From Desulfobacula sp. (GTDB lineage Bacteria > Desulfobacterota > Desulfobacteria > Desulfobacterales > Desulfobacteraceae), in NCBI RefSeq assembly GCF_030611305.1, contig NZ_JAUWQB010000005.1, forward strand, positions 1-64,000: 64,000 bases of DNA, in the 5' to 3' direction. A program made the position numbers and the translations under genes. Shown one piece after another: positions 44,465-51,931 of the stretch. The notes below the pieces were generated by a model. That model saw only the letters and a program-made list of their open reading frames with translations, was not told the origin of the DNA and did not search any database. The first letter of the stretch is position 1; each line of letters begins with the position of its first letter.

Positions 44465-46537
44465 TTACCAGGAAAAATCAAAATTATTGGAAAGATTAAT
44501 AAAATCAGCCATCACAAGATGGGTTTGATTCATCAAAATTTTTTTAAAGTCAATTGTTTCCGTGTCGTCCTGATCAAATTTTTCTATTGGTTCTTTGCCG
44601 ATAGATCTCAAATAATTATTTTCAATATCAAGTTCTAATTGTTCATATCGTTTTTTCCTTGATTTTCGTGCATCCAGATTTAATGAAATTGAAGTTTGGG
44701 AATTCAGTTTAGATATCATTTTGATTCTTTGATTCAGATAGTTTAATCCGGGATCTTTGAGAGATCTTTCCTGGTACCGCGTGGTAAGCTTTGTATGAAT
44801 GACTTGAAGTTTTCGATAAGGCTTGTAGGATGTTCTGACCGTCGTATCCCAGGGAAGGGCGCCATCTAAAGAGTTTTCTCCTGTATCTTCAATTTTATAT
44901 AGTTGCGGATATTTCAAATCCGGTACAATACCAAGGTTTTGAGTGCTTTCGCCTGATACACGATAAAATTTTGCACTGGTAATTTTAAGTTTTCCTTTTC
45001 CAAGCGGCTTCAATTCCTGAACGGTTCCTTTACCAAAACTTCTTGTACCGACAATCACGCCTCGATGATAATCTTTAATGGCTCCGGCAAAAATCTCAGA
45101 AGCTGATGCACTCATCCGATTGATTAAAACGATAAGGGGACCGGAATATTCGATGCTTGAGTCATCATCATATAGCCGCGTGATTCTGTGCTTTGTTTTA
45201 ACCTGTACTGTTGGACCTGATTTAATAAAAAGTCCAGTCAGTTGGTTTGCTTCTTTTAAGGAACCGCCGCCATTGTCCCGCAAATCAACAATCAATCCAT
45301 CAATGTTCTCTTCTTTTAGTTCAACAAGTAATTTTTTAACGTCTTTTGTTGTGCTTTTATAGTCTTTATCCCCCCTTTGATAGGCCTTAAAATCAATATA
45401 AAAATGGGGAATTTCAATAATGCCGATTTTCAGGGTTTGGTTGTTATGGTCAATGGTTATCACACTTTTTTTTGCAGCTTGTTCTTCTAATTTAACCCGG
45501 TCTCTTTTTATTTGAATTGTCTTGGTGGAACTATTTTTTTTAGCAGGGATGATTTTTAGTCGTACAAATGTATTTTTGGGGCCTCTGATAAGTTTGACAA
45601 CATGATCAATGCGTTGACCTATTGTATCTTTTATTTCTCCGGTTACTCCCTGTCCCACACCAATAATTTTATCACCGGGCATGAGTAAATTTGATTTATC
45701 AGCAGGGCCTTTGGAAATTAACCGTACCACCTTGGTATATTCATACTCATTTTGAAGTACGGCTCCAATACCTTCAAGTGATAAACTCATATGGATATCG
45801 AAATCCTCGGAAGCCCGGGGGGGGAAAAATTGAGTATGGGGGTCAAAACTTCCAGTAACATTATTCATAAAGATTTGAAAAATATCATTTGAATCGGTTT
45901 GCAATAATCGTTTAAGCCTGCTTGAATATATTTTGACAAGCGTATCACTGATTGAGCCATTACCCTGATCATCCAGAGTCAATAAAATAATATGATTTTT
46001 CAACTCTTTTTTCCAAAGAGAATAAAGCATGCGTTTATTCTGTTTCCATTGCCGCAAATCATCGTCTATGATCATGGATTCGGTTTTATTAAAATCCAAC
46101 TCTTTTTCCCATGTTTTTATCAGTAAAGAGATATATTCCAATCTTTCCTTTGATCGTGCCATATATAAATTAAATATTTTGAAAGCAATATTCAGATTTC
46201 CCCTTTTAAGTTCATCATCCAGACGAAATTGATATTGCTTGAAGGAATGGATATCTTTCAGGGTGAATAATTGTTTTCTCGGATCAAGTCGTTTTAAATA
46301 TCGAGTAAGAATAATCGAGGACATAGTATCGTCAAGATTTTTTTCAAGATAATGATATCGTTCAAGTGCGCGTATAATCTTGACACATTGAGAAGACTGT
46401 TCAGAGTTCGGTTTGATTGCGTTGCCAATATTTGCCCATGAGGATGATGAATATAATATAAGGATGAGTATGGAAAAAAAATATTTCAAGCCCTTTGCCA
46501 TATCAATAGGCCCCGTTTTTTTTGATTTAATTGTCAT
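44465..46537 (-). CDS. prc: Tail-specific (carboxy-terminal processing) protease
   Basis: A 690-aa S41 peptidase, Prc/Tsp-like. An N-terminal signal sequence (about residues 12-36) is followed by an N-terminal helical domain, a PDZ domain (SLEGIGAVLQNEYEYTKVVRL) and the S41 core (GLIVDLRDNGGGSLKEAN, with Ser in LINRMSASASEIFAGAIKDY and Lys in VGTRSFGKGTVQEL). The Ser-Lys dyad is intact. I choose ATG 46537 (SD AAGGA eight bases upstream); the frame extends to 46561. It trims C-termini of periplasmic proteins by family knowledge. Confidence 0.9.
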   Translation of the reverse strand: MTIKSKKTGPIDMAKGLKYFFSILILILYSSSSWANIGNAIKPNSEQSSQCVKIIRALERYHYLEKNLDDTMSSIILTRYLKRLDPRKQLFTLKDIHSFKQYQFRLDDELKRGNLNIAFKIFNLYMARSKERLEYISLLIKTWEKELDFNKTESMIIDDDLRQWKQNKRMLYSLWKKELKNHIILLTLDDQGNGSISDTLVKIYSSRLKRLLQTDSNDIFQIFMNNVTGSFDPHTQFFPPRASEDFDIHMSLSLEGIGAVLQNEYEYTKVVRLISKGPADKSNLLMPGDKIIGVGQGVTGEIKDTIGQRIDHVVKLIRGPKNTFVRLKIIPAKKNSSTKTIQIKRDRVKLEEQAAKKSVITIDHNNQTLKIGIIEIPHFYIDFKAYQRGDKDYKSTTKDVKKLLVELKEENIDGLIVDLRDNGGGSLKEANQLTGLFIKSGPTVQVKTKHRITRLYDDDSSIEYSGPLIVLINRMSASASEIFAGAIKDYHRGVIVGTRSFGKGTVQELKPLGKGKLKITSAKFYRVSGESTQNLGIVPDLKYPQLYKIEDTGENSLDGALPWDTTVRTSYKPYRKLQVIHTKLTTRYQERSLKDPGLNYLNQRIKMISKLNSQTSISLNLDARKSRKKRYEQLELDIENNYLRSIGKEPIEKFDQDDTETIDFKKILMNQTHLVMADFINLSNNFDFSW

Positions 46538-47369
46538 GTTCCAGATCCTTTGGCGTTTCAAAACTTATTCTTCCTATTTTACCGGCCCTAAGTTCGCGAA
46601 TCAATGCTTCAGACGCTTTCTGAAAATTCACGACACCTCCTTTTTTCAGGCATCCCCTTGCAGAACCAATTTTTTCTATAAGCGTCAGCTCATCGTCTGG
46701 TAAAGTTTTTAAAAAAGAATATCGCTGCATCAATAAGTCAGGATACCTTTTCATTAAAAAATTGGCAGCAAAAAATGCAATATCACTATAATCGATGGCT
46801 GTATCAGATATCGCGCCGCTGGCTGCCAGGATATATGCCTTTTTCTCTGGTTCTATCACCGGCCATAATATTCCAGGTGTATCATAAATATCAATATTAT
46901 TTTTTAAACTGGTTCGTTGCTGGTGCCGGGTGATTGCAGGCACATCTCCGATGTTTGCAATTTTTTTTCCTGCAAGTGAATTCAAAATAGTGGATTTCCC
47001 TGTGTTTGGAATACCTACAACCATTACTTTTATTTTTCTGGCTCGATTCCTGTCAATTTTATTCACACAATAATTTAATGCCTCGTACGCCTGGGATTTT
47101 TGGGTGCCACAAATTGAGATGGCAGACGTCCCCTCTTTTTTTTTAAAATAATCAAGCCATAGTTTTGTTTGTTCCGGGTCTGCAAGATCATTTTTATTTA
47201 AAATCTTTAATCTGAATTTGTCTTTACAGATTTTATTTACGAACGGATTAGCGCTTGCCTCAGGCAGTCTTGCATCTAAAATTTCCCAAACAACGTCCAC
47301 TTTAGATATAGCCTTTTTAAGCAGGTTTTCCGTCTCAACCATATGTCCTGGAAACCATTGAATTGTCAT
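46527..47369 (-). CDS. Ribosome biogenesis GTPase (RbgA/YlqF-like)
   Basis: A 280-aa circularly permuted GTPase. The order of G motifs is diagnostic: the G4 ILNKNDLAD (about 55) precedes G1 GIPNTGKSTILNSL (about 122) and G3 DTPGILWP. The N-terminus MTIQWFPGHMVETENLL and the ANFTAR-like C-terminal domain fit the YlqF family, which acts in large-subunit assembly. The 3' end overlaps the protease start by 11 bases. Confidence 0.92.
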   Translation of the reverse strand: MTIQWFPGHMVETENLLKKAISKVDVVWEILDARLPEASANPFVNKICKDKFRLKILNKNDLADPEQTKLWLDYFKKKEGTSAISICGTQKSQAYEALNYCVNKIDRNRARKIKVMVVGIPNTGKSTILNSLAGKKIANIGDVPAITRHQQRTSLKNNIDIYDTPGILWPVIEPEKKAYILAASGAISDTAIDYSDIAFFAANFLMKRYPDLLMQRYSFLKTLPDDELTLIEKIGSARGCLKKGGVVNFQKASEALIRELRAGKIGRISFETPKDLEHDN

Positions 47370-47425
47370 TTTTTTTTATTTTTCTTTTTTAATTTGCGCA
47401 ATTTCATTTTTTATAACCTATGGAT

Positions 47426-48199
47426 TTATTTGAAGTTTTCAAGCAACTTCTTTTGAAGATATTTGTTGGTCGCGATGATTCCCTGTTCAGGGAAATTAAA
47501 ACCTCCTCTGAAATCACAGACAATTCCTCCTGCTTGTTCAACAATAAAAGCACCTGCTGCAATATCATAAATATTTAAATTCATTTCCCAGAAGCCGTCA
47601 AGTCTGCCACATGCCACATAACAAAGATCAATCGCCGCAGAACCATATCGTCGAATATCTCTTAACTTTGGAACAATTTTATTAAAATAGAAAAGGTTAT
47701 TGGTTGGAAGATCCGCTCTCAAACAGGCGAATCCTGTAGCCATGACACAGTTAATAAGTTTGTCGGCTTTTGAGACACAAATAGGATGATCATTTAAAAA
47801 AACGCCGCTATCTTTGCTCGCATAAAACAATTCATCCAAATTCGGTGCGTAGACAGCACCGCAGATCGTTTGACCATGATACTGCACAGCAATACTGATA
47901 GAATAAAATGGCTGCTGATGAACAAAAGAGGTGGTTCCGTCTATTGGATCAATGATCCATAGATAATCTGAAAAAAAATGGGTTCTGCCGGTTTCCTCTC
48001 CAAAAATATCATGTGAGGGATATGTTGCTCTGATATTTTTAATGATAAAGTCTTCAACCTTTTTATCGGTAATGGTGACTAGGTCTTTTTTATTTTTAAA
48101 ATTTACATCTGAAGGCCTTAAAAGCTTTTGCTCTTTTCTGCAAATATTGCCGGCCTGTTTAATAAGGTCTTTTAAAAATGCTATCAATTGCGCACCCAA
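47426..48199 (-). CDS. Inositol monophosphatase family protein
   Basis: A 257-aa Mg-dependent phosphatase of the FIG superfamily. Metal-binding motifs are HDIFGEETG, LWIIDPIDGTTSFVHQQPFYSISIA and IYDIAAGAFIVEQAGG. Length is normal. The start is TTG 48199 with no clear SD and no in-frame ATG nearby, so the N-terminus is uncertain. It may be SuhB-like. The substrate is not known. Confidence 0.88.
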   Translation of the reverse strand: MGAQLIAFLKDLIKQAGNICRKEQKLLRPSDVNFKNKKDLVTITDKKVEDFIIKNIRATYPSHDIFGEETGRTHFFSDYLWIIDPIDGTTSFVHQQPFYSISIAVQYHGQTICGAVYAPNLDELFYASKDSGVFLNDHPICVSKADKLINCVMATGFACLRADLPTNNLFYFNKIVPKLRDIRRYGSAAIDLCYVACGRLDGFWEMNLNIYDIAAGAFIVEQAGGIVCDFRGGFNFPEQGIIATNKYLQKKLLENFK

Positions 48200-48347
48200 A
48201 TGGTTTTAATTAAAATTTTGTTAATTATGGCATATCAGTGCAATTTTTTCAAAGGCAAACACCTTTAGCCAAACACCTTATGCAAGCAATCCTCAGCATA
48301 GTCCTGTTTTAACGTTCAGTCTTTGGTAATGAGCCATTTTTATTCAC

Positions 48348-48364
48348 TGGATAAAATTTATCCA
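48348..48364. promoter_or_regulatory. Palindromic operator TGGATAA-AAT-TTATCCA
   Basis: Perfect 7+3+7 inverted repeat. Its centre is about 95 bases upstream of the sigma-54 -24 element at 48451. The same consensus occurs twice upstream of the ZraP-like gene and twice upstream of the SHOCT gene at 57796. Probably an enhancer-binding-protein site. Confidence 0.65.
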
Positions 48365-48450
48365 CCTGCGGTCAGGCAAGCCGGGTATGAAAACCGTAAT
48401 TATAAAAAATATGCTGTAAAAACAAATAGTTATAGTGTCTGTTCATTTCG

Positions 48451-48466
48451 TGGCACACGTTTTGCT
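48451..48466 (+). promoter_or_regulatory. Sigma-54 promoter of the YHS gene
   Basis: TGGCAC-ACGTT-TTGCT matches the -24/-12 consensus TGGCAC-N5-TTGCW in full, with GG and GC at the right spacing. The start codon lies 43 bases after the -12 element. Confidence 0.8.
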
Positions 48467-48508
48467 CTGTTGATATATAAAAGCAACTTTTAAAAAGGAG
48501 AATAAAAA

Positions 48509-48769
48509 ATGAATCATTTACACGCAAATAAAAAATCAAACCATAAAGATCCTGTATGTGGAATGGATGTCTCCTCTGAAAATAATGCAATCACTGCTAC
48601 CTGGAACAATGAGATATATTATTTTTGTGCTGAGCACTGCCGCAAGGAATTTGAAAAATCACCTGAAGCTTATAAGAAAAAGAATTCTTTTTTTCTGACA
48701 AGATGGTGGAACAATTATCTTAAACGCCTGAACAAGGTTACCAACGGCAAACCCAAATGCTGTGGTTAA
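48509..48769 (+). CDS. YHS-domain metal-binding protein
   Basis: An 86-aa cytosolic protein. The YHS domain (about 12-58) has DPVCGMDV and YYFCAEHCRKEFEKSPEAY, with cysteines arranged as in heavy-metal-binding YHS domains found in copper transporters and metal-response loci. The tail is aromatic and basic (RWWNNYLKRL) and ends in CCG, possibly an extra metal site. It has a strong SD (AAAGGAG) and its own sigma-54 promoter with a palindromic operator. A metallochaperone or metal-buffer role is inferred. Confidence 0.85.
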   Translation: MNHLHANKKSNHKDPVCGMDVSSENNAITATWNNEIYYFCAEHCRKEFEKSPEAYKKKNSFFLTRWWNNYLKRLNKVTNGKPKCCG

Positions 48770-48781
48770 AGACTGCAAAAG

Positions 48782-48808
48782 CCCTGGTGATCATACACCG
48801 GGGTTTTT
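48782..48808 (+). terminator. Terminator after the YHS gene
   Basis: CCCTGGTG (48782-48789) pairs with CACCGGGG (48796-48803) around ATCATA, followed by TTTTT. It separates the YHS gene from lgt. Confidence 0.8.
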
Positions 48809-48824
48809 GTTTCAGGAGGTTCAC

Positions 48825-48848
48825 ATGATACAAATTATTTCTGATTAA
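48825..48848 (+). CDS. Possible seven-codon leader ORF before lgt
   Basis: ATG 48825 is preceded by CAGGAGGTTCAC, an excellent SD, and reads MIQIISD to TAA 48846-48848. The lgt SD and ATG 48861 follow within 13 bases. Could be a leader peptide or a chance reading frame. Confidence 0.25.
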   Translation: MIQIISD

Positions 48849-48860
48849 AGGAGAAGAAAG

Positions 48861-49631
48861 ATGCATCCCGTTTTTTTTCAAATCGGGCCCTTAACCCTCA
48901 GGTGGTATGGTCTCATGATAGCTATTGCATGCATGGCCGGGTTGTGGGTCGCAAAACAAGAGGCAAGACGGAATCAGATTGAGACCCAAAAAGTTGAAAC
49001 CTTTTTTCTCTTTGCTGTTCTTTTTGCCGTTATGGGCGCCCGGTTCTATTACATTGCATTTACGGAACCCGCTTTGTTTTGGAAAAACCCTTTTGCGGTT
49101 CTGGCCATTTGGGAGGGAGGACTGGCCATACATGGTGCTATTATAGGAGGCGTTTTGACCGGTATAGTATATACATGGCGGCAGAAAATTTCCTTCTGGA
49201 AATTTGCAGACACCCTAGCCCCTTCACTTGCCATTGGTCAGGCAATTGGCCGGATCGGATGCTTTCTCAACGGTGATGCCCACGGTTATCCCACAACCAT
49301 GCCGTGGGGACTGATTTATTCCCCTGAGAGTCCGGCAGGACAAATGTATCCGGGACAAACGCTCCATCCCACTCAGCTCTATGAAATGGTGTTTAACCTG
49401 ATCATTTTCGGTGTGTTATGGGCAATGAGAAAAAAGATTAAAACAAGTGGCCATTTGTTCTTATTATATACGATTTTGTATTCTGCCGGCCGCATATTTG
49501 TGGAACATTTCAGAGCGGATAAACTCACCTATTTGGGCAATATTTCCGCAGCCCAGTCTATCGGGGTTTTGGGTATACTCACAGCAGTGATTCTGATGAT
49601 TTTGCTACGCAAAAAGGTCATTCGTATATGA
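48861..49631 (+). CDS. lgt: Prolipoprotein diacylglyceryl transferase
   Basis: A 256-aa polytopic inner-membrane enzyme that transfers diacylglycerol to the lipobox Cys. The signature GRIGCFLNGDAHGYPTTMPWG (about residue 133) contains the essential Arg and the Lgt motif; HGAIIGGVL is also conserved. Length is normal. It lies between the YHS and ZraP-like genes, inside the sigma-54 locus. It could be a locus-specific copy; whether a second lgt exists elsewhere cannot be seen here. Confidence 0.93.
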   Translation: MHPVFFQIGPLTLRWYGLMIAIACMAGLWVAKQEARRNQIETQKVETFFLFAVLFAVMGARFYYIAFTEPALFWKNPFAVLAIWEGGLAIHGAIIGGVLTGIVYTWRQKISFWKFADTLAPSLAIGQAIGRIGCFLNGDAHGYPTTMPWGLIYSPESPAGQMYPGQTLHPTQLYEMVFNLIIFGVLWAMRKKIKTSGHLFLLYTILYSAGRIFVEHFRADKLTYLGNISAAQSIGVLGILTAVILMILLRKKVIRI

Positions 49632-49668
49632 AATTCAGGATTCTTTTTTGCTACATTTTTTTCCACCC

Positions 49669-49685
49669 TGGTTTATTATTATCCA
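49669..49685. promoter_or_regulatory. Operator copy 1 upstream of the ZraP-like gene
   Basis: TGGTTTATTATTATCCA matches TGGATAA-N3-TTATCCA with a perfect right half and two mismatches in the left. Its centre is about 108 bases before the -24 element at 49785. Confidence 0.5.
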
Positions 49686-49691
49686 CCCTTT

Positions 49692-49708
49692 TGGCTAAAA
49701 TATATCCA
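49692..49708. promoter_or_regulatory. Operator copy 2 upstream of the ZraP-like gene
   Basis: TGGCTAAAATATATCCA has one mismatch in each half of the consensus. It is 23 bases from copy 1 (about two helical turns) and about 85 bases before the -24 element. Confidence 0.5.
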
Positions 49709-49784
49709 CTTTGGCAAACATATTAATTTTCTCTCAAGCTCAAAAAAGCATAAACATTCTATAATTTCAGTTGGTTGATAACGT

Positions 49785-49800
49785 TGGCACGCTTGTTGAT
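49785..49800 (+). promoter_or_regulatory. Sigma-54-like promoter of the ZraP-like gene
   Basis: TGGCAC-GCTTG-TTGAT has a perfect -24 but GA instead of GC at -12. It starts 69 bases before the gene. Two operator copies lie upstream, at the same distances as at 57719, which supports it. Confidence 0.55.
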
Positions 49801-49853
49801 ATTATAATTTCCAGAGTTTGAGAGAAAAGTTAACCATAACAAAGGAGTTTAAA

Positions 49854-50345
49854 ATGAAAAAACTTACCACTAAAAAAACAATACTTATTGCATCAATTGT
49901 TCTTATCGCAGGGATTATCGCCTCACAGGCGGTTGCTTACATGGGCGGCGGATACCATATGGGAGGCGGGTATCATATGAGCCGCGGGTACGGTATGATG
50001 AACGGCAACCAGATGGGCTATGGCATGATGGGGAACGGTTACATGATGGAGAGCCTTTCTGCCGAAGACCAACAAAAAATGCTGGACCAGATGAACACCT
50101 TTTTTTCCTCCACCAGGGAAGTCAGGGAACAAAGTTATCAAAAACAACTTGAATTGAACAAGGAATATTTGAAATCAGAGAAGGATCAGGAAAAGATTGC
50201 GACCCTTCAAAAAGAATTGTTTGAACTTTCTTCCCAGTTTGAAAAAGAAAGATTTAATCACATGACTACCCTACAGAAATTGTTTTCCGATAAAAATAAC
50301 GGAAATTTCATTGGCATGGGCGGCGGATATGGCGGCGGCTGCTAA
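49854..50345 (+). CDS. ZraP/CpxP-like periplasmic metal-responsive protein
   Basis: A 163-aa protein starting at ATG 49854 behind AAAGGAGTTTAAA. A signal peptide (1-27, ending near SQAVA) is followed by a His/Met/Gly-rich stretch (MGGGYHMGGGYHMSRGYGMM), then a helical domain (about 65-140) of the Metal_resist/ZraP type (LSAEDQQKMLDQMN). A GGGYGGGC tail closes it. The methionine- and histidine-rich repeats suggest Cu, Ag or Zn binding. E. coli zraP is sigma-54/ZraR dependent, and this gene has a sigma-54-like promoter. Confidence 0.8.
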   Translation: MKKLTTKKTILIASIVLIAGIIASQAVAYMGGGYHMGGGYHMSRGYGMMNGNQMGYGMMGNGYMMESLSAEDQQKMLDQMNTFFSSTREVREQSYQKQLELNKEYLKSEKDQEKIATLQKELFELSSQFEKERFNHMTTLQKLFSDKNNGNFIGMGGGYGGGC

Positions 50346-50356
50346 TTGATCGATTG

Positions 50357-50386
50357 TTTCCGGGGCGCTTATAACAGCCCCGGAAA
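50357..50386 (+). terminator. Hairpin after the ZraP-like gene
   Basis: TTTCCGGGGC (50357-50366) pairs with GCCCCGGAAA (50377-50386) around a ten-base loop. The following sequence is only weakly T-rich, but the GC stem and location 12 bases after the stop fit a terminator. Confidence 0.6.
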
Positions 50387-50547
50387 ACAACTGTATAATT
50401 TTGATACATATGCCCAAAACAATTGTAGAATATTATACAAAATATAAATTTTTATAAATTTACAGATAAGATTAATACAAGTTTCAAATATAATATTTCT
50501 TTTGTTTACAGTAGATTAAACAAATTTCAGTCTGATTTTGACCAATC

Positions 50548-50563
50548 TGGTATCGTTCTTGCT
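50548..50563 (+). promoter_or_regulatory. Sigma-54-like promoter of the copper/heme operon
   Basis: TGGTAT-CGTTC-TTGCT carries GG at -24 and GC at -12 with correct spacing, 39 bases before the SHOCT gene. No copy of the palindromic operator is visible between 50387 and 50547. Confidence 0.6.
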
Positions 50564-50602
50564 GTAACAGGTAATCAGATGAATTAATTTTCAGGAGGTA
50601 AT

Positions 50603-50941
50603 ATGAGCACAAAAAGAATCATTTTTATTTCTGTATTGACGTTGGCCGGATTTGCAGGCGCATACTTTATCAGCATAAATACCAGTTTTTTGGAATCTTT
50701 TTTTTATAATGAATGGCGCTCCATGGGCCCGGGGTTTTATCATGGACACATGATGGGAGGAATTATGCATTTTGTTTTCTGGCTGGTCTTATTCTTTATT
50801 CTGATTTCAGCACTGGGTGGCAGGAAATCAACACCTGCACGCATCACGGACTCTGCCGTTGAAATCCTGAAGAAAAAATATGTCAACGGGGATATCGGCA
50901 AAGCTGAATTCAACGATAAAATGAATTATTTAAATCAATAA
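50603..50941 (+). CDS. SHOCT-domain membrane protein 1
   Basis: A 112-aa protein with two hydrophobic segments (about 6-26 and 52-70), separated by a Met/His-containing stretch (HGHMMGG). The C-terminal SHOCT motif is SAVEILKKKYVNGDIGKAEFNDKMNYL. An excellent SD (CAGGAGGTAAT) precedes the ATG. It heads the copper/heme gene group and resembles the second SHOCT protein at 57796. SHOCT domains are short oligomerisation modules; the specific role here is unknown. Confidence 0.75.
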   Translation: MSTKRIIFISVLTLAGFAGAYFISINTSFLESFFYNEWRSMGPGFYHGHMMGGIMHFVFWLVLFFILISALGGRKSTPARITDSAVEILKKKYVNGDIGKAEFNDKMNYLNQ

Positions 50942-50966
50942 CATTATCAGTCCAGGAGAACGAGCA

Positions 50967-51344
50967 ATGAAGGAAAAAACAGCTTTTAAATTCACCACTA
51001 TTTTCGCATTCCTTTTTATTGTGGCAGGAATGCTCTTTTTTAACCCCTTAACAGCCATGGCTTGCGGATATGGGAACTCCGGAGGCAGTGATTTTGTCCC
51101 CCAGAGACAGTCTCCTTCCTGGGGCAACCAGGCGCCAGGCAATCAGGCGCCAGCCGCCATAGGGCAGGAGCAGGCTAAAGATATCGTCAAAAGCCATGTC
51201 AGCAGGCTTAACCCGGATCTTGCAGTCGGCAACATCAATGACGCAGGTGGTTTTTTTGAGGTCGAGGTCATTAACAAATTCGATGAAGTGCTCCAGCTGG
51301 TAGGTGTAGACAAGTTTTCCGGACGTTTGATGCTGTTAAACTAA
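50967..51344 (+). CDS. Periplasmic PepSY-like protein
   Basis: A 125-aa protein with an N-terminal signal sequence (about 1-32). A Gly/Gln/Pro-rich linker contains CGYGNSGG and a tandem QAPGNQAP. A C-terminal PepSY-like domain (about 70-125) reads AKDIVKSHVSRLNPDLAVGNI, GGFFEVEVINKFDEVLQLVGVDKFSGRL. The family assignment is plausible, not certain. It has a strong SD (CAGGAGAACGAGC) and lies between the SHOCT and CuA genes. Confidence 0.6.
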   Translation: MKEKTAFKFTTIFAFLFIVAGMLFFNPLTAMACGYGNSGGSDFVPQRQSPSWGNQAPGNQAPAAIGQEQAKDIVKSHVSRLNPDLAVGNINDAGGFFEVEVINKFDEVLQLVGVDKFSGRLMLLN

Positions 51345-51362
51345 TAAAAAGAGACCTGGCCC

Positions 51363-51827
51363 ATGGATAACAGGAAAGCGGATTTCATATACTTTGCAAT
51401 GGTGATATTTGTTGTCATTGTGCTGCCTTTTGGCATATCAGCTTATGACAGACACATCTGGAGTCAGAAAATTCCACAGGATGCAAAAGTCTTTAACCTG
51501 ACCGGCCATACTCAGAAAGGGTGGGTCTCTGGCAGTATTGATGCCTCTGATGTTTTAACCGACAGCCTTATTCTTAAGGAATTTACACCTCCTGTGATTA
51601 GAGTAAACAAAGGGGACCGGGTGGTATTAAAGCTGACCAGCAGTGATGTGGTTCATGGATTCAGCCTTAAGGATTTCGGCATTTTTATCAATGACGGGAT
51701 TCACCCGGGCAAGCCCCAGACGGTTTCTTTTATTGCGGATAAGGAAGGCACTTTTACCTTTGCCTGCAATGCGATCTGCGGCAGCCATCACGAAAATATG
51801 CTTGGTACCATCATCGTCAATGCATAA
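51363..51827 (+). CDS. Membrane-anchored CuA-type cupredoxin (COX2/NosZ-like)
   Basis: The 154-aa protein has one N-terminal membrane helix (about 9-27) and a cupredoxin domain facing the periplasm. The CuA ligand set is complete: H98 in VVHGF, C135 and C139 in CNAICG, H143 and M146. This spacing is that of subunit II of heme-copper oxidases and of nitrous oxide reductase. No oxidase subunit I or nosZ is in the window, so it may work as an isolated electron carrier or belong to a partner elsewhere. It lies between the PepSY-like and cytochrome genes. Confidence 0.85.
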   Translation: MDNRKADFIYFAMVIFVVIVLPFGISAYDRHIWSQKIPQDAKVFNLTGHTQKGWVSGSIDASDVLTDSLILKEFTPPVIRVNKGDRVVLKLTSSDVVHGFSLKDFGIFINDGIHPGKPQTVSFIADKEGTFTFACNAICGSHHENMLGTIIVNA

Positions 51828-51931
51828 TATGTTGAAATTGCTTCGTCCTAATGATAGATTATGAGAACATGTAAAAAAATAATTTGCGAAAACTCATCTC
51901 AAAACCAAGATACTATTTTCCGGAGGCTGTT

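Larger units (their letters stand above)
48200..48508. other. Regulatory region upstream of the YHS gene
   Basis: 309 bases between the divergent phosphatase and the YHS gene. It contains a 17-bp palindrome (48348-48364) and a near-perfect sigma-54 promoter (48451-48466), annotated separately. Confidence 0.6.
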
